The notes under the pieces are model-generated. The model was not told the DNA's origin. It searched no databases and worked only from the letters and a program-made list of their open reading frames with translations. The translations under genes were made by a program, and so were the position numbers. Shown here piece by piece: positions 10,474-19,195 of a DNA stretch of 46,294 bases; within the stretch, counting starts at the first letter, position 1, and each line of letters begins with the position of its first letter. This DNA is from Gammaproteobacteria bacterium. Lineage in GTDB: Bacteria; Pseudomonadota; Gammaproteobacteria; Steroidobacterales; Steroidobacteraceae. The DNA lies in the NCBI GenBank assembly GCA_025357835.1, contig JANYLM010000067.1, positions 1 through 46,294 on the forward strand, in the 5' to 3' direction.

Positions 10474-11247
10474 TCAGTTCGCGTAATCCGAATGGCTGCG
10501 GTCCAGAATCCGTTTCAATGCATCGAAGTGCAGGTCCGCGCGATCACGGCCGCCGACCGTGCCGCCCGCGCTGAACTGCGCCGCCGTCGTTTTGATCACG
10601 GACTCCTGAATCAGCCGCAACGACCGGCCAGTCGACAATGCCAGCACCTGCGCCTGCGCGGCCCGCTCGAGAAAATACAGCCGCTCGAATGCCTGAGGGA
10701 TGGTCTTACCCACTACCAGCACGCCGTGATTGGCCATCATGAGCACCGATCTAGCGCCGAGCGCCTGCGCCAGGCGTTCGCCCTCGGTCTCATCGAAGGC
10801 CAGGCCATTGTAGGTATGGTCGTAGGCCACATCGTCGTAAAAGCCGAGCGCACTCTGCACCGCCATCTCCAGGCGCGGATTCTCGAGCATGCAAAGCGCC
10901 GTCGCGTAGGGCATGTGCGTATGCAGTACACAGCGTCCCTGCGGCGACAGCCGATGCACCGGCTGGTGAATATATAGCGCCGTTGCCTCCACCGACCCCT
11001 GCCCGCTCAACACCTGCCCTTTGAAATCGACAATCAGAAAATCACTGGCCCTCACTTCGGACCAATGCATGCCGAAGGGTGCGAGCAGAAATCGGTCCGA
11101 ATACCCCGGCACCAGCATCGTCAAATGATTGTCGATGCCCTCGTTCAACCCGAAGCGATCCGCCAGGCGATAGCACGCCGCGAGATCGACTCGGGCAGCA
11201 CGTTCCGCATCCGCGGATGGCTGGACAGACTTTAGACTCGCATTCAT
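10474..11247 (-). CDS. Class II aldolase/adducin family protein
   Basis: Cytoplasmic zinc-dependent protein of 257 residues. The metal site is visible: GRCVLHTHMPYATALC gives the His-x-His pair, and MMANHGVLVVGKTIPQAFERLYFLERAAQAQ gives the third histidine and following helix. EGIDNHLTMLVPG at the N-terminus is the phosphate/substrate loop region. Members are L-fuculose-phosphate-type aldolases, but many, like this, are short-chain or decarboxylase-like enzymes of unknown substrate. The start ATG at 11247 has GAGG nine bases upstream, inside the end of the Uma2 gene before it (10-base gap). The downstream gene is an ACS-type transporter. Together the four genes at 9215-12410 look like one transcript. 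Confidence 0.88.
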   Translation of the reverse strand: MNASLKSVQPSADAERAARVDLAACYRLADRFGLNEGIDNHLTMLVPGYSDRFLLAPFGMHWSEVRASDFLIVDFKGQVLSGQGSVEATALYIHQPVHRLSPQGRCVLHTHMPYATALCMLENPRLEMAVQSALGFYDDVAYDHTYNGLAFDETEGERLAQALGARSVLMMANHGVLVVGKTIPQAFERLYFLERAAQAQVLALSTGRSLRLIQESVIKTTAAQFSAGGTVGGRDRADLHFDALKRILDRSHSDYAN

Positions 11248-11257
11248 ATCGCTTGCC

Positions 11258-11824
11258 TCACGCGAAAAGCGTTCCTACTCTGATTTGCACGGTCGGCAGC
11301 GCCCGCGGCGATGCGGTGTCGGCTGCGCTGCATTCAAGCACCTGCGCGTAACCATCCGCGGTCGGCTCACTGTAGACGTAGATGCGTCGACCCTGCACAT
11401 CGACGACCCAGTATTCCGCGACGCCGTGACGCGCGTACAGCGCGCGCTTGGTACTTTGATCGTAGGCGAGACTGCTGTCGGATACCTCGACCAACAACAA
11501 GACATCGGGCGCTGTAGGCCGCCGGCGGGAATAAAAATCCTCGCGACGTTTCAGCAGCATCAGATCTGGTTGCGGTAGGGAATAGTCGCCCAGCCTGACC
11601 GAACTACAAGGCGATACGTTCGCCGACCCACCTACCGACAGCACAAATAGCTCGGTCAATCTCGCCGTAATAGCCGAATGCGGTGGGTTGATCCCCGGTT
11701 CGTTGATCATGTCGCCATCGATCAACTCGACGCGGTCGTACTTAGTCAGAACCCCGGTTTCGATCATTTTTTCGTACCGATCAGCGCTGATTCGCGCGCG
11801 CTCGGGATGCAAAGCCATGCTCAT
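11258..11824 (-). CDS. Uma2-family endonuclease, copy A
   Basis: Protein of 188 residues in the PD-(D/E)XK nuclease superfamily (DUF820/Uma2). Signature pieces: ISADRYEKMIETGVLTKYDRVELIDGDMI at the start, SLPQPDLMLLK with the acidic residue, DVLLLVEVSDSSLAYDQSTKRALYARHGVAEYWVVDV with Glu and Lys of the active site, and RRIYVYSEPTADGY. Biochemical role of the family is poorly known. The open frame continues 90 codons upstream through the neighbouring copy in a different frame, so ATG 11824 is chosen; AGAGGA sits eight bases before it. About four-fifths of its residues match copy B, with identical length, so the pair is a tandem duplication. It precedes a class II aldolase gene by 10 bases. Confidence 0.88.
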   Translation of the reverse strand: MSMALHPERARISADRYEKMIETGVLTKYDRVELIDGDMINEPGINPPHSAITARLTELFVLSVGGSANVSPCSSVRLGDYSLPQPDLMLLKRREDFYSRRRPTAPDVLLLVEVSDSSLAYDQSTKRALYARHGVAEYWVVDVQGRRIYVYSEPTADGYAQVLECSAADTASPRALPTVQIRVGTLFA

Positions 11825-11843
11825 GACATGTTCCTCTGTTGTC

Positions 11844-12410
11844 TCACGCAAAAAGCATTCCAACTCTGATTTGCACGGTCGGCAGCGCCTGCGGTGAAAC
11901 CGTGTCAGCTGCGGCGCGCTCATGGACCTGCGCGTAACCATCCGCGGAGGGATCGCTATAAACGTAAACGCGTCGGCCCTGCACGTCGACGACCCAGTAT
12001 TCCCTGACCCTGTACCGAGCATACAGCGATCGCTTGGTGCTTTGATCGTAGGCGAGACTGCTGTCAGATATGTCGACCAGCAATAAGACGTCAAGCGCCG
12101 TAGGTCTCTGCCCAGAGTAAAAATCTTTGCGCCCTTTCAGCAGCATCAAATCCGGTTGCGGCATGGAAAAGTCGCCGAGCCTGACTGAGCCGCCCGGAGA
12201 CACGATCGCCGAATCCCCGACCGACAACACGAATAGCTTGTTCAGTCTAGCCGTAACAGCGGAATGCGGCGGGTTGATGCCCGGCTCGTTGATCATATCC
12301 CCATCGATCAATTCGACCCGGTCGTACTTGGTCAGCACGCCGGTCTCGATCATCTTCTCGAAGCGATCAGCGCTGATTCGCATGCGCTCGGGAAACAAGG
12401 CGACACTCAT
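11844..12410 (-). CDS. Uma2-family endonuclease, copy B
   Basis: Same length (188 residues) and architecture as copy A, 19 bases upstream of it on the same strand. The PD-(D/E)XK core is intact: MPQPDLMLLKGRKDFY, DVLLLVDISDSSLAYDQSTKRSLYARYRVREYWVVDVQG. One difference may matter: copy A has VEVSDSS where copy B has VDISDSS, an Asp for the expected Glu of the (D/E)XK motif, which is allowed in the superfamily. By eye roughly 33 of 188 positions differ between the two, clustered in the middle and before the C-terminus. ATG at 12410 has GGGAG seven bases upstream. The frame opens eight codons further, but without a ribosome site. Confidence 0.88.
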   Translation of the reverse strand: MSVALFPERMRISADRFEKMIETGVLTKYDRVELIDGDMINEPGINPPHSAVTARLNKLFVLSVGDSAIVSPGGSVRLGDFSMPQPDLMLLKGRKDFYSGQRPTALDVLLLVDISDSSLAYDQSTKRSLYARYRVREYWVVDVQGRRVYVYSDPSADGYAQVHERAAADTVSPQALPTVQIRVGMLFA

Positions 12411-12442
12411 AAGAAGCTCCCGTTGCGACCCCACCTAATCCT

Positions 12443-12464
12443 ACACCGCGGTTGGCCGCGGTGT
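12443..12464. terminator. Strong GC hairpin between DUF885 and Uma2 genes
   Basis: ACACCGCGG-TTGG-CCGCGGTGT is a perfect 9-bp stem with a 4-base loop, 82 bases past the end of the DUF885 gene and 33 bases before the Uma2 copy B start. No T-run follows on either strand, so it is not a standard intrinsic terminator. It may end the peptidase transcript together with other factors, stabilise the 3' end, or act on the Uma2 leader. Confidence 0.5.
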
Positions 12465-12545
12465 CTGCCGGTTAAAATGAGGTAAACACAGCAAATCCAC
12501 ATTGAACGGCAAGGCGTCTCTGGCGGATTTCGAGCCCATAATCGA

Positions 12546-14273
12546 CTACTGCAGTAACCGATCCAGCACCGGCAGCGGCACGGCGCCCTGCCGTAGCGCG
12601 CTCTCATGGAATTCCTTAAGACTGAACGCAGGTCCGCGCTTGGCCTGAACATGCTCGCGCACCGCCAGCCACCCCTTGTAGCCGGCGTAATAGGTCGGCA
12701 ATTGGCAGGACGACAGCTTCGCTCGCTGCAACTTGGAGGTGGCCTCTTCCATTTCCTGATAGGTGTTCTTGGTCATCAGATCGAGCGCCTCCTGGTCGGT
12801 CATGCCCATAGTGTGCAGCCGTACGTCCAAAATCGTATTCGCCAGGACCCGCAGCAATTGCTTTTGCATGGTGAGCCGATATCCCGGCGTGTCGCCCAAG
12901 TAGCCCTGCTCCGCCATGAGCTGCTGCGAGTAGACCGCCCAGCCCTCCACATACGGGCCGTTGCCGAAGATATTGCGCAGCAAGCGGCGCGCTCGCGGCT
13001 GCACTTCATTCGCATACTCTCCCTGCACATAGTGACCCGGCATGGCCTCATGCACGGTTAGGTGCTGCATTCCCGAATCGTTGTATTCGCGCAGCTTCGA
13101 ATCGATGCGCGACTGCGGCCAGGAGTTCGGAATCGGCGTCACCCAAAAAAACGCCCCCAACTTGGGCTCCAATGCCGGCGCCGGATTGAAACCGCCCACC
13201 CCGTAAATGCCGCGCATGAACGCCGGCGTCTCGATGACCTGCAAATTAGCGTTGGGCGGCAGAGTCAACAAGTCTTTGGATTTCACGAAGGCCGTCGCGG
13301 CGATGAGCGCCTGCCTGGCCGCGGGAAGGAAGGCCGCCGCCGTCGCATGCTGGCGCGCCACATCGGCCAGCGCCTGTTCGACGGCTTTGGGCGCCGCGAG
13401 CCGCGCGATCTCGATCCGTGCCTTGGCAAGATCCGCCTCCGCTTCCGCCAGCAGGACCTCGGGAGTCTTGCCAGTGGCCAGCACCCAACGAAACTTCTTG
13501 TCGTAGCGCTCCTTGCCCAAACGCCAATCGCTGGTTCTCTCAGCCAGGTGGTCTTCCAGCCAGTGGTTGAAGCCGTTCAGAGCCGCAATGGCGGCGGCCG
13601 CGGCCTGGTCATAGCGCATGCGTGCTGCGGGCGGGCAGTCGGCGCGCAAAGTGGCATCGATGAGACCGATGTTGCCCGTGTTCTCATCACGCGCGATGCG
13701 GTTCCAAACTTCAGGCGAATCCTGCAGATTCGCCTCGGCCTGCCGAATCAGTTCAGGAACCCTGTTCAGGCGGTTGATGATATGTCGGTACCGTTCCGGC
13801 GCCGCGGCGTAATTCAGCACATAGGGGGTGTAAAGGCCGTTACCCAACAGTTCCACATAGGTGGTGGGATTGTGGCGGTAGCCCTGGATATCATCGAGTT
13901 CCAGTCGCGAAGCGCCCAGGGCGTTACGCATGATATCGATGTCGGCGCGCTGCTGCGCGTCCAGCGACGCGGTATCGAAGCGGGCGATCCGCGCTTCGAT
14001 GTCGTGCAGCAAAGCATGCGAGGCTGCGACTCCCGCTGGACTGAAATCATCCAGCATGTCGTCGAGCGACGCGCCATGATGCTCATGGTAGCCAAAGCCG
14101 GTCGCCGTCGTCGGCGACAGCGCCAAGGTACCGAAGACGAAGTCGTCGACCAATTGCTCGAAAGGAGCGTCGCTCGACGCCGGCACGGGGCTAGTGGGTG
14201 CCGCCCAGACGCCAGTACAGCCCAGGACCGCCGCAAGCAAACAAGCAAAGTGAAAGCTTTGATTTTTGTTCAT
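12546..14273 (-). CDS. DUF885 family exported metallopeptidase
   Basis: Protein of 575 residues with an N-terminal signal peptide (FHFACLLAAVLGCTGVWA, cleavage near residue 24), so periplasmic. The zinc motif HEAMPGHYVQGEYAN is visible with His408, Glu409 and His414. The family (DUF885) is a predicted metallopeptidase distantly related to M32-like carboxypeptidases. Conserved blocks include AFFWVTPIPNSWP upstream and VEGWAVYSQQLMAEQGYLGD downstream of the motif, the latter giving the third ligand (Glu of EGWA). Its substrate is not known; most likely oligopeptides in the periplasm. It stands alone, with its 5' end 174 bases from a divergent serine hydrolase gene. Confidence 0.9.
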   Translation of the reverse strand: MNKNQSFHFACLLAAVLGCTGVWAAPTSPVPASSDAPFEQLVDDFVFGTLALSPTTATGFGYHEHHGASLDDMLDDFSPAGVAASHALLHDIEARIARFDTASLDAQQRADIDIMRNALGASRLELDDIQGYRHNPTTYVELLGNGLYTPYVLNYAAAPERYRHIINRLNRVPELIRQAEANLQDSPEVWNRIARDENTGNIGLIDATLRADCPPAARMRYDQAAAAAIAALNGFNHWLEDHLAERTSDWRLGKERYDKKFRWVLATGKTPEVLLAEAEADLAKARIEIARLAAPKAVEQALADVARQHATAAAFLPAARQALIAATAFVKSKDLLTLPPNANLQVIETPAFMRGIYGVGGFNPAPALEPKLGAFFWVTPIPNSWPQSRIDSKLREYNDSGMQHLTVHEAMPGHYVQGEYANEVQPRARRLLRNIFGNGPYVEGWAVYSQQLMAEQGYLGDTPGYRLTMQKQLLRVLANTILDVRLHTMGMTDQEALDLMTKNTYQEMEEATSKLQRAKLSSCQLPTYYAGYKGWLAVREHVQAKRGPAFSLKEFHESALRQGAVPLPVLDRLLQ

Positions 14274-14447
14274 GACCTATATTCAGGCAATACGCGCCCC
14301 GTCGTCCAGCCGTTCAGAACCTTGAGTTAAGATGCCGGTGGCAAGCAACCCGTAGAGGATTAGACATGCGCCAGTGTGCCGGCATCCCCAATCTGCCCAG
14401 CATGGCCGATCCGGCCGTACTGGGCGAACTGAACTGGTAACCGGTCA

Positions 14448-15971
14448 ATGGCGGCTGGGAAATTCGGCCGCAGCGTGATCCGCACCACGACGGCCCTGGT
14501 GGTGGTGCTTCTCGTCGCGGCATTCGCGCTGTGGCTGAAGCCGCCGGAAATTTTGCGGGTCGGCGCCAACTACGCCGCAAAGATAGTCTGCTCCAATGTG
14601 TTTCTCGCCGGGCGCGACCCGGATGAGGTGCTGCGCATCGACGTACAAGCACCTGGGATAGCGTTGTTGCGCCTGATGCACGTATCCGTCGATCGGGAAC
14701 GCAAGGTGGTACGGGCCGGCCTACTGGGTTTCATCGGCGATGGATTGGCCGTGGCACGGCCGGGCGCCGGCTGCGCCGTGGTACCCGACGGCAACCTGGA
14801 TTTCGCCACGCATATCAGATCGGCAACTTCGCAAAACGATGCCGCCGTTGCCGCGCCCGGGGGTATCGTATCGGTGACCTCGGCGCCGGGAGTTATCGCG
14901 CCCGTGGCAGCTGCGGCCAGCGTGCCATCAGGCGCAAGCGCGAACAGCGCGACCAACACGACCAACACGACCAACACGACCAACACGACCAACACGACGG
15001 CAGATTGGCCGGAAGGTGACCACGTTGCAACCACTGCAACACTGGATCGCCTGCTCGCCGATGACACGCTGACCGGACCGGGTATGCGCGCCGTCGTCGT
15101 GGTCCGCCACGGCCGCATCGTGGCCGAGCGCTATGCCAAGGGCTTTTCGGCAACGACACCGCTGCTTGGTTGGTCCATGACCAAGAGCGTGATCGCCGGA
15201 CTTGTCGGGGTGCTCATCAAAGAGGGCCGGCTCACGCTCGATCAAACCGCCGGTTGGCCCGCATCCGGCGACGGCCGCGAGAGCATCAAGATCGGTGACC
15301 TGCTCGCCATGTCCAGCGGGCTACGCTTCAATGAGGCCTACGGCGTCGTGTCGGACGTCACGCGCATGCTCTACTTGCAGCCCGACATGGCGGGGTTCGC
15401 CCGCGCACAATCGCCGGCGCATCCCGCGGGCGAGTATTGGAGCTATTCGAGCGGCACGGCCAACATACTGTCACGCCTGCTTCAAGACGCGGCGGGTGGC
15501 CTCGGCGCGGGATATCCGGCGGAAAAACTCTTTAAGCCCTTAGGGATGACCACCGCCACGATGGAAACCGACGAGGACGGCACGCTGGTGGGCTCCTCTT
15601 ACATGTATGCCACCGCTCGCGACTGGGCAAGGTATGGACAGTTCCTATTGCAGGACGGAGTCTGGCGGAGCCAAGACATGCTCCCCCACGGCTATGTCGC
15701 CCTGATGGCTTCCCCCGTCGCCGCCTCCGGCGGCCAGTATGGACACGGCCTGGTGTGGCTCTGGGGCTCCGACGCCGTTACTCCCGGCACGAACCCGGAC
15801 ACCGCCTTTGGCATCCCCGCCGACACGTTCTGGATGGAAGGCCATGACGGCCAGAGCACCGCCATCATTCGCTCGCGCGAATTGGTCATCGTGCGCCTAG
15901 GGCTGACCCCCGCGCGCGAACACTACCAACCACAGCTGTTGGTGAAGGCCATACTCGAAGCCAAGGATTAA
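14448..15971 (+). CDS. Serine hydrolase, class C beta-lactamase family, with TNT repeat linker
   Basis: Membrane-anchored protein of 507 residues. An N-terminal helix (TTALVVVLLVAAFALWL) follows a basic start. Residues 155-190 form an Ala/Ser/Thr/Asn linker with five TNT repeats, and the catalytic domain follows: GWSMTKSVIAG with nucleophile Ser243 and Lys246, EYWSYSSGTANILSRLL with the tyrosine motif, and EGHDGQSTAIIRSRELVIVRLG replacing the KTG motif by HDGQ. Such proteins are esterases, D-aminopeptidases or amidohydrolases rather than true lactamases. The first 110 residues before the linker resemble no family I know. Ribosome site is weak, so the start could be slightly different. Divergent from the DUF885 gene; converges on the M20 gene. 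Confidence 0.87.
   Translation: MAAGKFGRSVIRTTTALVVVLLVAAFALWLKPPEILRVGANYAAKIVCSNVFLAGRDPDEVLRIDVQAPGIALLRLMHVSVDRERKVVRAGLLGFIGDGLAVARPGAGCAVVPDGNLDFATHIRSATSQNDAAVAAPGGIVSVTSAPGVIAPVAAAASVPSGASANSATNTTNTTNTTNTTNTTADWPEGDHVATTATLDRLLADDTLTGPGMRAVVVVRHGRIVAERYAKGFSATTPLLGWSMTKSVIAGLVGVLIKEGRLTLDQTAGWPASGDGRESIKIGDLLAMSSGLRFNEAYGVVSDVTRMLYLQPDMAGFARAQSPAHPAGEYWSYSSGTANILSRLLQDAAGGLGAGYPAEKLFKPLGMTTATMETDEDGTLVGSSYMYATARDWARYGQFLLQDGVWRSQDMLPHGYVALMASPVAASGGQYGHGLVWLWGSDAVTPGTNPDTAFGIPADTFWMEGHDGQSTAIIRSRELVIVRLGLTPAREHYQPQLLVKAILEAKD
14951..14995 (+). repeat. Tandem repeat, five copies of 9 bp inside the serine hydrolase
   Basis: The unit GACCAACAC is repeated five times without interruption and encodes Thr-Asn-Thr repeats of the linker. 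A sixth copy is partial. Because the unit is a multiple of three, slippage changes linker length but keeps the frame. Confidence 0.95.
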
Positions 15972-16008
15972 GGCCGCCGGCGCCGGCCAAACTCCCCGAC
16001 CATTCGGT

Positions 16009-16033
16009 GAGTTCAAACCCTTGAGGTGAACTC
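16009..16033. terminator. Possible bidirectional hairpin between convergent genes
   Basis: GAGTTCA, an 11-base loop, then TGAACTC, placed between the stop of the serine hydrolase and the stop of the convergent M20 peptidase. No T-run follows. A second short GC palindrome, GCCGGCGCCGGC, lies just upstream near 15974-15986. Confidence 0.35.
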
Positions 16034-16062
16034 CCCCGGACATCAACGCCGTCGCCGAAACT

Positions 16063-17697
16063 TCAGCGAACCTGCTCGGCGTAGAGCTTGACCAACGCGT
16101 AGAGAAAATCCCGGCCGTCATACAGCGACTGCACTCGGATGCGCTCATTCAGGCCGTGAATATTGCTGAGGTCGGGATCCACGAACATGCCGCTGATGCC
16201 ATAGGTGGGTATGCCCGCCGCCGCAAGATAATTCCCGTCGGTGCCGGCGGCCTGCAACACCGGCACCACTTCAATGCCGGGGTAAAGGCGATGCGTGACC
16301 TGTTCTATCGGCTTCATGATGGCAGCAGTGAGCGGCGGCGCCTGGACCAGGAGATCGGAGGGGTCCACGGCTGTGACCGAAATCTGCGGGTCCGCCAGCA
16401 CGCGGGCCAGAGTCTGACGCACGTCCTCGATAGGCACTCCCGGGAAAATGCGGCAATTGATGTTGGCGCGCGCCCTTTGCGGCAGGGCATTGCTGGCGTG
16501 CCCGGCATCCAGCAATGTCGCTACACAGGTGGTGCGCAACATGGAATTCAAGCGGGGATCCTGCGATAGGGTGGCCGCCGCCTTGGCGGCCGCGTTCGCG
16601 TCCGCGGCATCGTTGATCAGTGCCTTCATGGCCTCACCGGTCTGCCCGCCGACGATGTTGGACATGCGCCTGAAATAGGTACGTGAGGTGTCGTTCAATT
16701 GCACAGGAAAGTCATAGTCGCTGAGGCGCGTCAGGCCCGCCGCGAGATGATAGATGGCGTTGTTCTTGAGGGGCCGGGAACTGTGGCCGCCCGGGTTGAC
16801 GACTTCGAGCCGATAATCCTGGTAGGTCTTTTCGCCGGCCTCGATTTCCATGACGACACGGCGTCCCTGAGCATCCAGCACCCCGTACGCGAATTCGTTC
16901 AGAGCAAAGGCGGAATCGATCAGTTGCCGCTCGTGCTTGGCCAAGTACTCGGCACCATTGAAGGCGGAGCCGCCTTCCTCGCCGCAGGTCAGCGCCATCT
17001 TGATGCTGCGCTTAGGCTTGTAGCCCTGCTTGCGCAGTCGAATCAGGGTGTCGACCCACACGGCCGCCATGGATTTGTCGTCGAAGGTGCCACGGCCGTA
17101 GAAATAGCCGCCCTCCTCGACCAACGTGAATGGATCGCGCGTCCAGTCCTCGCGCCGCGCCTCGACCACATCGAGATGCGCCAGTAATAGAATCGCCTTC
17201 GCGGCGCGGTCCGTCCCCGGCAACAGGGCGACGAGGCCGCCATCCTTGGGATGCTCCGCGACGGCGAAGAAGTGCAGGTCCGATTCCGGGTATCCTACGG
17301 CTCGCAGATGCGCCGTCATCCTCTGCGCCGCCAAAGTACAACTGCCGACGGAATGACTGGTATTGGTCTCGACGAGTTCCCGGAATATATCGCGGAACGC
17401 AAGTTGATCGGGACTCGGCGCGAAGGCGGCCGATGCCGCCGACAGCGGCGCCGCCAAGGGCTCGGGCGTCGTGGCCGTCGCCGCCGCCACCGGTTCGGCC
17501 GTTACCGCCCACGTCGGCGCCGGCATCACCATTGCAACGGCCGCCATCCCCAGCGCCACCCCTGCAGGTGCCACGGCCCATGTCGATACGGAGGCAATGC
17601 CTACCGAAGCCGCCCAGGTGACCGCGGCAGTTCTTGCGGCAACATCTTGCACAAATGCCACACAACGTTGAGTCCAATGGCACACAGGCTGGTTCAT
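16063..17697 (-). CDS. M20 family metallopeptidase
   Basis: Dizinc exopeptidase of 544 residues. A long Ala-rich N-terminus with a hydrophobic stretch (residues 24-66) indicates export or membrane anchoring. Metal ligands are visible: LLAHLDVVEA (His174, Asp176), YGRGTFDDKSMAAV (bridging Asp206 or Asp207), CGEEGGSAF (Glu240 catalytic, Glu241), and VDPDLSNIHGLNERI with the last histidine. The dimerisation domain starts at EVVNPGGHSSRP. Members remove residues from peptides or acylated amino acids. GAGGTG sits just upstream of the chosen start at 17697. The gene follows an amino-acid permease by 36 bases on the same strand, so peptide cleavage and amino-acid uptake are probably coupled. Confidence 0.92.
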   Translation of the reverse strand: MNQPVCHWTQRCVAFVQDVAARTAAVTWAASVGIASVSTWAVAPAGVALGMAAVAMVMPAPTWAVTAEPVAAATATTPEPLAAPLSAASAAFAPSPDQLAFRDIFRELVETNTSHSVGSCTLAAQRMTAHLRAVGYPESDLHFFAVAEHPKDGGLVALLPGTDRAAKAILLLAHLDVVEARREDWTRDPFTLVEEGGYFYGRGTFDDKSMAAVWVDTLIRLRKQGYKPKRSIKMALTCGEEGGSAFNGAEYLAKHERQLIDSAFALNEFAYGVLDAQGRRVVMEIEAGEKTYQDYRLEVVNPGGHSSRPLKNNAIYHLAAGLTRLSDYDFPVQLNDTSRTYFRRMSNIVGGQTGEAMKALINDAADANAAAKAAATLSQDPRLNSMLRTTCVATLLDAGHASNALPQRARANINCRIFPGVPIEDVRQTLARVLADPQISVTAVDPSDLLVQAPPLTAAIMKPIEQVTHRLYPGIEVVPVLQAAGTDGNYLAAAGIPTYGISGMFVDPDLSNIHGLNERIRVQSLYDGRDFLYALVKLYAEQVR

Positions 17698-17733
17698 GCT
17701 TACACCTCGTTAAAACGGGTTTGGAGGCACCAT

Positions 17734-19086
17734 CTAGGGCTTCGCCACCTCGGCAAGGCGGCGACGGCGGGCGACCCATGCGTAGACCGGAGCGCATATA
17801 ATCAGTAGCAGGCCGGCGAACATTCCGGAACGCCGGTCTTCGGTGATCGCCGCGATCCAGAGCAACACGCAGCCGATGAGCACGATGCCGGTGGTGAACG
17901 GGAAACCGAAGGCTCGATAAGGCCGCGGCGTGTTGGGCTCTTTGCGCCTCAGCACGAACAGCGCGATATAGGCCGACACATAGTTGAGTAGGAACAGCAC
18001 GGCGGCCACCGCGACGATTTGCTCGAAACTGCCGCTCATGATGAGCGCCGCGGCGCCGATGCTCGACACCGCCAGCGCGACGCGCGGGGTACCGCCCGCA
18101 CTCACCAGCGCGGCCTTTTTCGTGAAAAAGCCATCACGGCCGATGGCCAACAGAATGCGCGGCGTCAAGAGCATGACGGCGTTGACCAAGCTCAATACCG
18201 TCAGCAGCGATATCACGGTGACGAGTTCGGCGCCGCCGTGCGGCAGAACCACGCGTGCGGCATCGGCCGCGGGCAGCTGCGACGCGGCCAGCACCGGCAG
18301 CGGCACGACTCGAAGAATCGCGATATTGATAATCACGTACATCGCGGCCACCAACACCGTGCCGCCGATGATGGCGCGCGGCATGGTGAGCGCAGGCTGG
18401 GTGCTTTCCTCAGCCATGTAAATGGCCGAATACCAGCCATCGTAAGTCAAAAATACCGCACGCAAGGCGGAGACGACGGCCGCCAGCATGCCCAGCGACA
18501 GCAGCGGCAGCGACATGGCCGAGGACGGCGGCGGCGGCGCGACGGATGCGGCGACCGGCGCGGTGAGAAAGCAGCCCACCACCAGCACCAGCATCATGAC
18601 ACCGATGCTTAAACTGATGATGCGCGTGAGGGTGCTGCCGATGCGCAGCCCGGCCCAATGCAGGGCCGTGAAAGCGGCGAGAATGCCAATGGCCAGCGCC
18701 CGCGGATTGGCGGCGAGAACCGGCCACACCTTGCCGAAGAACACTGCAGCGGTGAGTGCGCCATAGGCCAGCGACGCCACTTGATTGACCCAGTCGCTCC
18801 AGCCCACCACGAAGCCCGGTCCATTGCCGAAGGCGCGCCGCGCGTACACATAGAACCCGCCGGCCTCCGGCAGCATGGCGGCAAGCTCGGCCACCGCCAC
18901 CGCGCCGAGGAGCGCATACACTCCGCCGACAACCCAAAACAGCACAATCAACCGCGAATCACCCAGGGCCGCGGCCAAAGTTCCTGGGAGCCGCAGGATG
19001 CCCACCCCCACCGTACCGCCGAATACCATCGCCAAACCAAAACCAAGCCCCAGAATTCGTGTCAGTGGACGCGCTGTTTGAATCAT
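17734..19086 (-). CDS. Amino acid permease, APC superfamily
   Basis: Inner-membrane carrier of 450 residues with twelve predicted helices. The first helix is GLAMVFGGTVGVGILRLPGTLAAALGDS, carrying the GxGI-like turn of the APC fold; AELAAMLPEAGGFYVYARRAFGNGPGFVVGWSDW is the conserved helix 3 region of the LAT/YfnA-type branch. APC members of this kind take up amino acids by proton symport or exchange. A conserved PRPYRAFGFP block precedes the last helices. The substrate is not evident. An upstream Met adds 17 codons but begins in a hydrophilic segment lacking family similarity, so ATG 19086 is preferred. The gene leads a two-gene unit with the M20 peptidase. Confidence 0.9.
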   Translation of the reverse strand: MIQTARPLTRILGLGFGLAMVFGGTVGVGILRLPGTLAAALGDSRLIVLFWVVGGVYALLGAVAVAELAAMLPEAGGFYVYARRAFGNGPGFVVGWSDWVNQVASLAYGALTAAVFFGKVWPVLAANPRALAIGILAAFTALHWAGLRIGSTLTRIISLSIGVMMLVLVVGCFLTAPVAASVAPPPPSSAMSLPLLSLGMLAAVVSALRAVFLTYDGWYSAIYMAEESTQPALTMPRAIIGGTVLVAAMYVIINIAILRVVPLPVLAASQLPAADAARVVLPHGGAELVTVISLLTVLSLVNAVMLLTPRILLAIGRDGFFTKKAALVSAGGTPRVALAVSSIGAAALIMSGSFEQIVAVAAVLFLLNYVSAYIALFVLRRKEPNTPRPYRAFGFPFTTGIVLIGCVLLWIAAITEDRRSGMFAGLLLIICAPVYAWVARRRRLAEVAKP

Positions 19087-19195
19087 TATGTGCCCGTCGA
19101 TGCAAGTGTCATCGCGCGCAGCTTGCGGGACAGTCACGATGATCGCAAGCGCGGCAGGTGCTGCGACATCGAGATCTCGCGTCGGGCATCAATAC

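Noticed and set aside
11825..12094. Upstream extension of Uma2 copy A by 90 codons
   Set aside because: It is only the out-of-frame reading of copy B; the internal ATG has a good ribosome site and gives a length equal to copy B.
11258..12410. Uma2 pair considered as a restriction or phage-defence island
   Set aside because: No methylase, helicase or other defence gene is nearby; the neighbours are metabolic and transport genes.
13062..14330. Plus-strand open frame of about 420 codons opposite the DUF885 peptidase
   Set aside because: It is antisense to a gene with a signal peptide and a complete zinc motif; its composition (Arg/His/Gln-rich) is typical of the shadow of a GC-rich gene.
14951..14995. 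Short repeat considered as a CRISPR array
   Set aside because: The 9-bp units are contiguous with no spacers and lie inside a coding frame.
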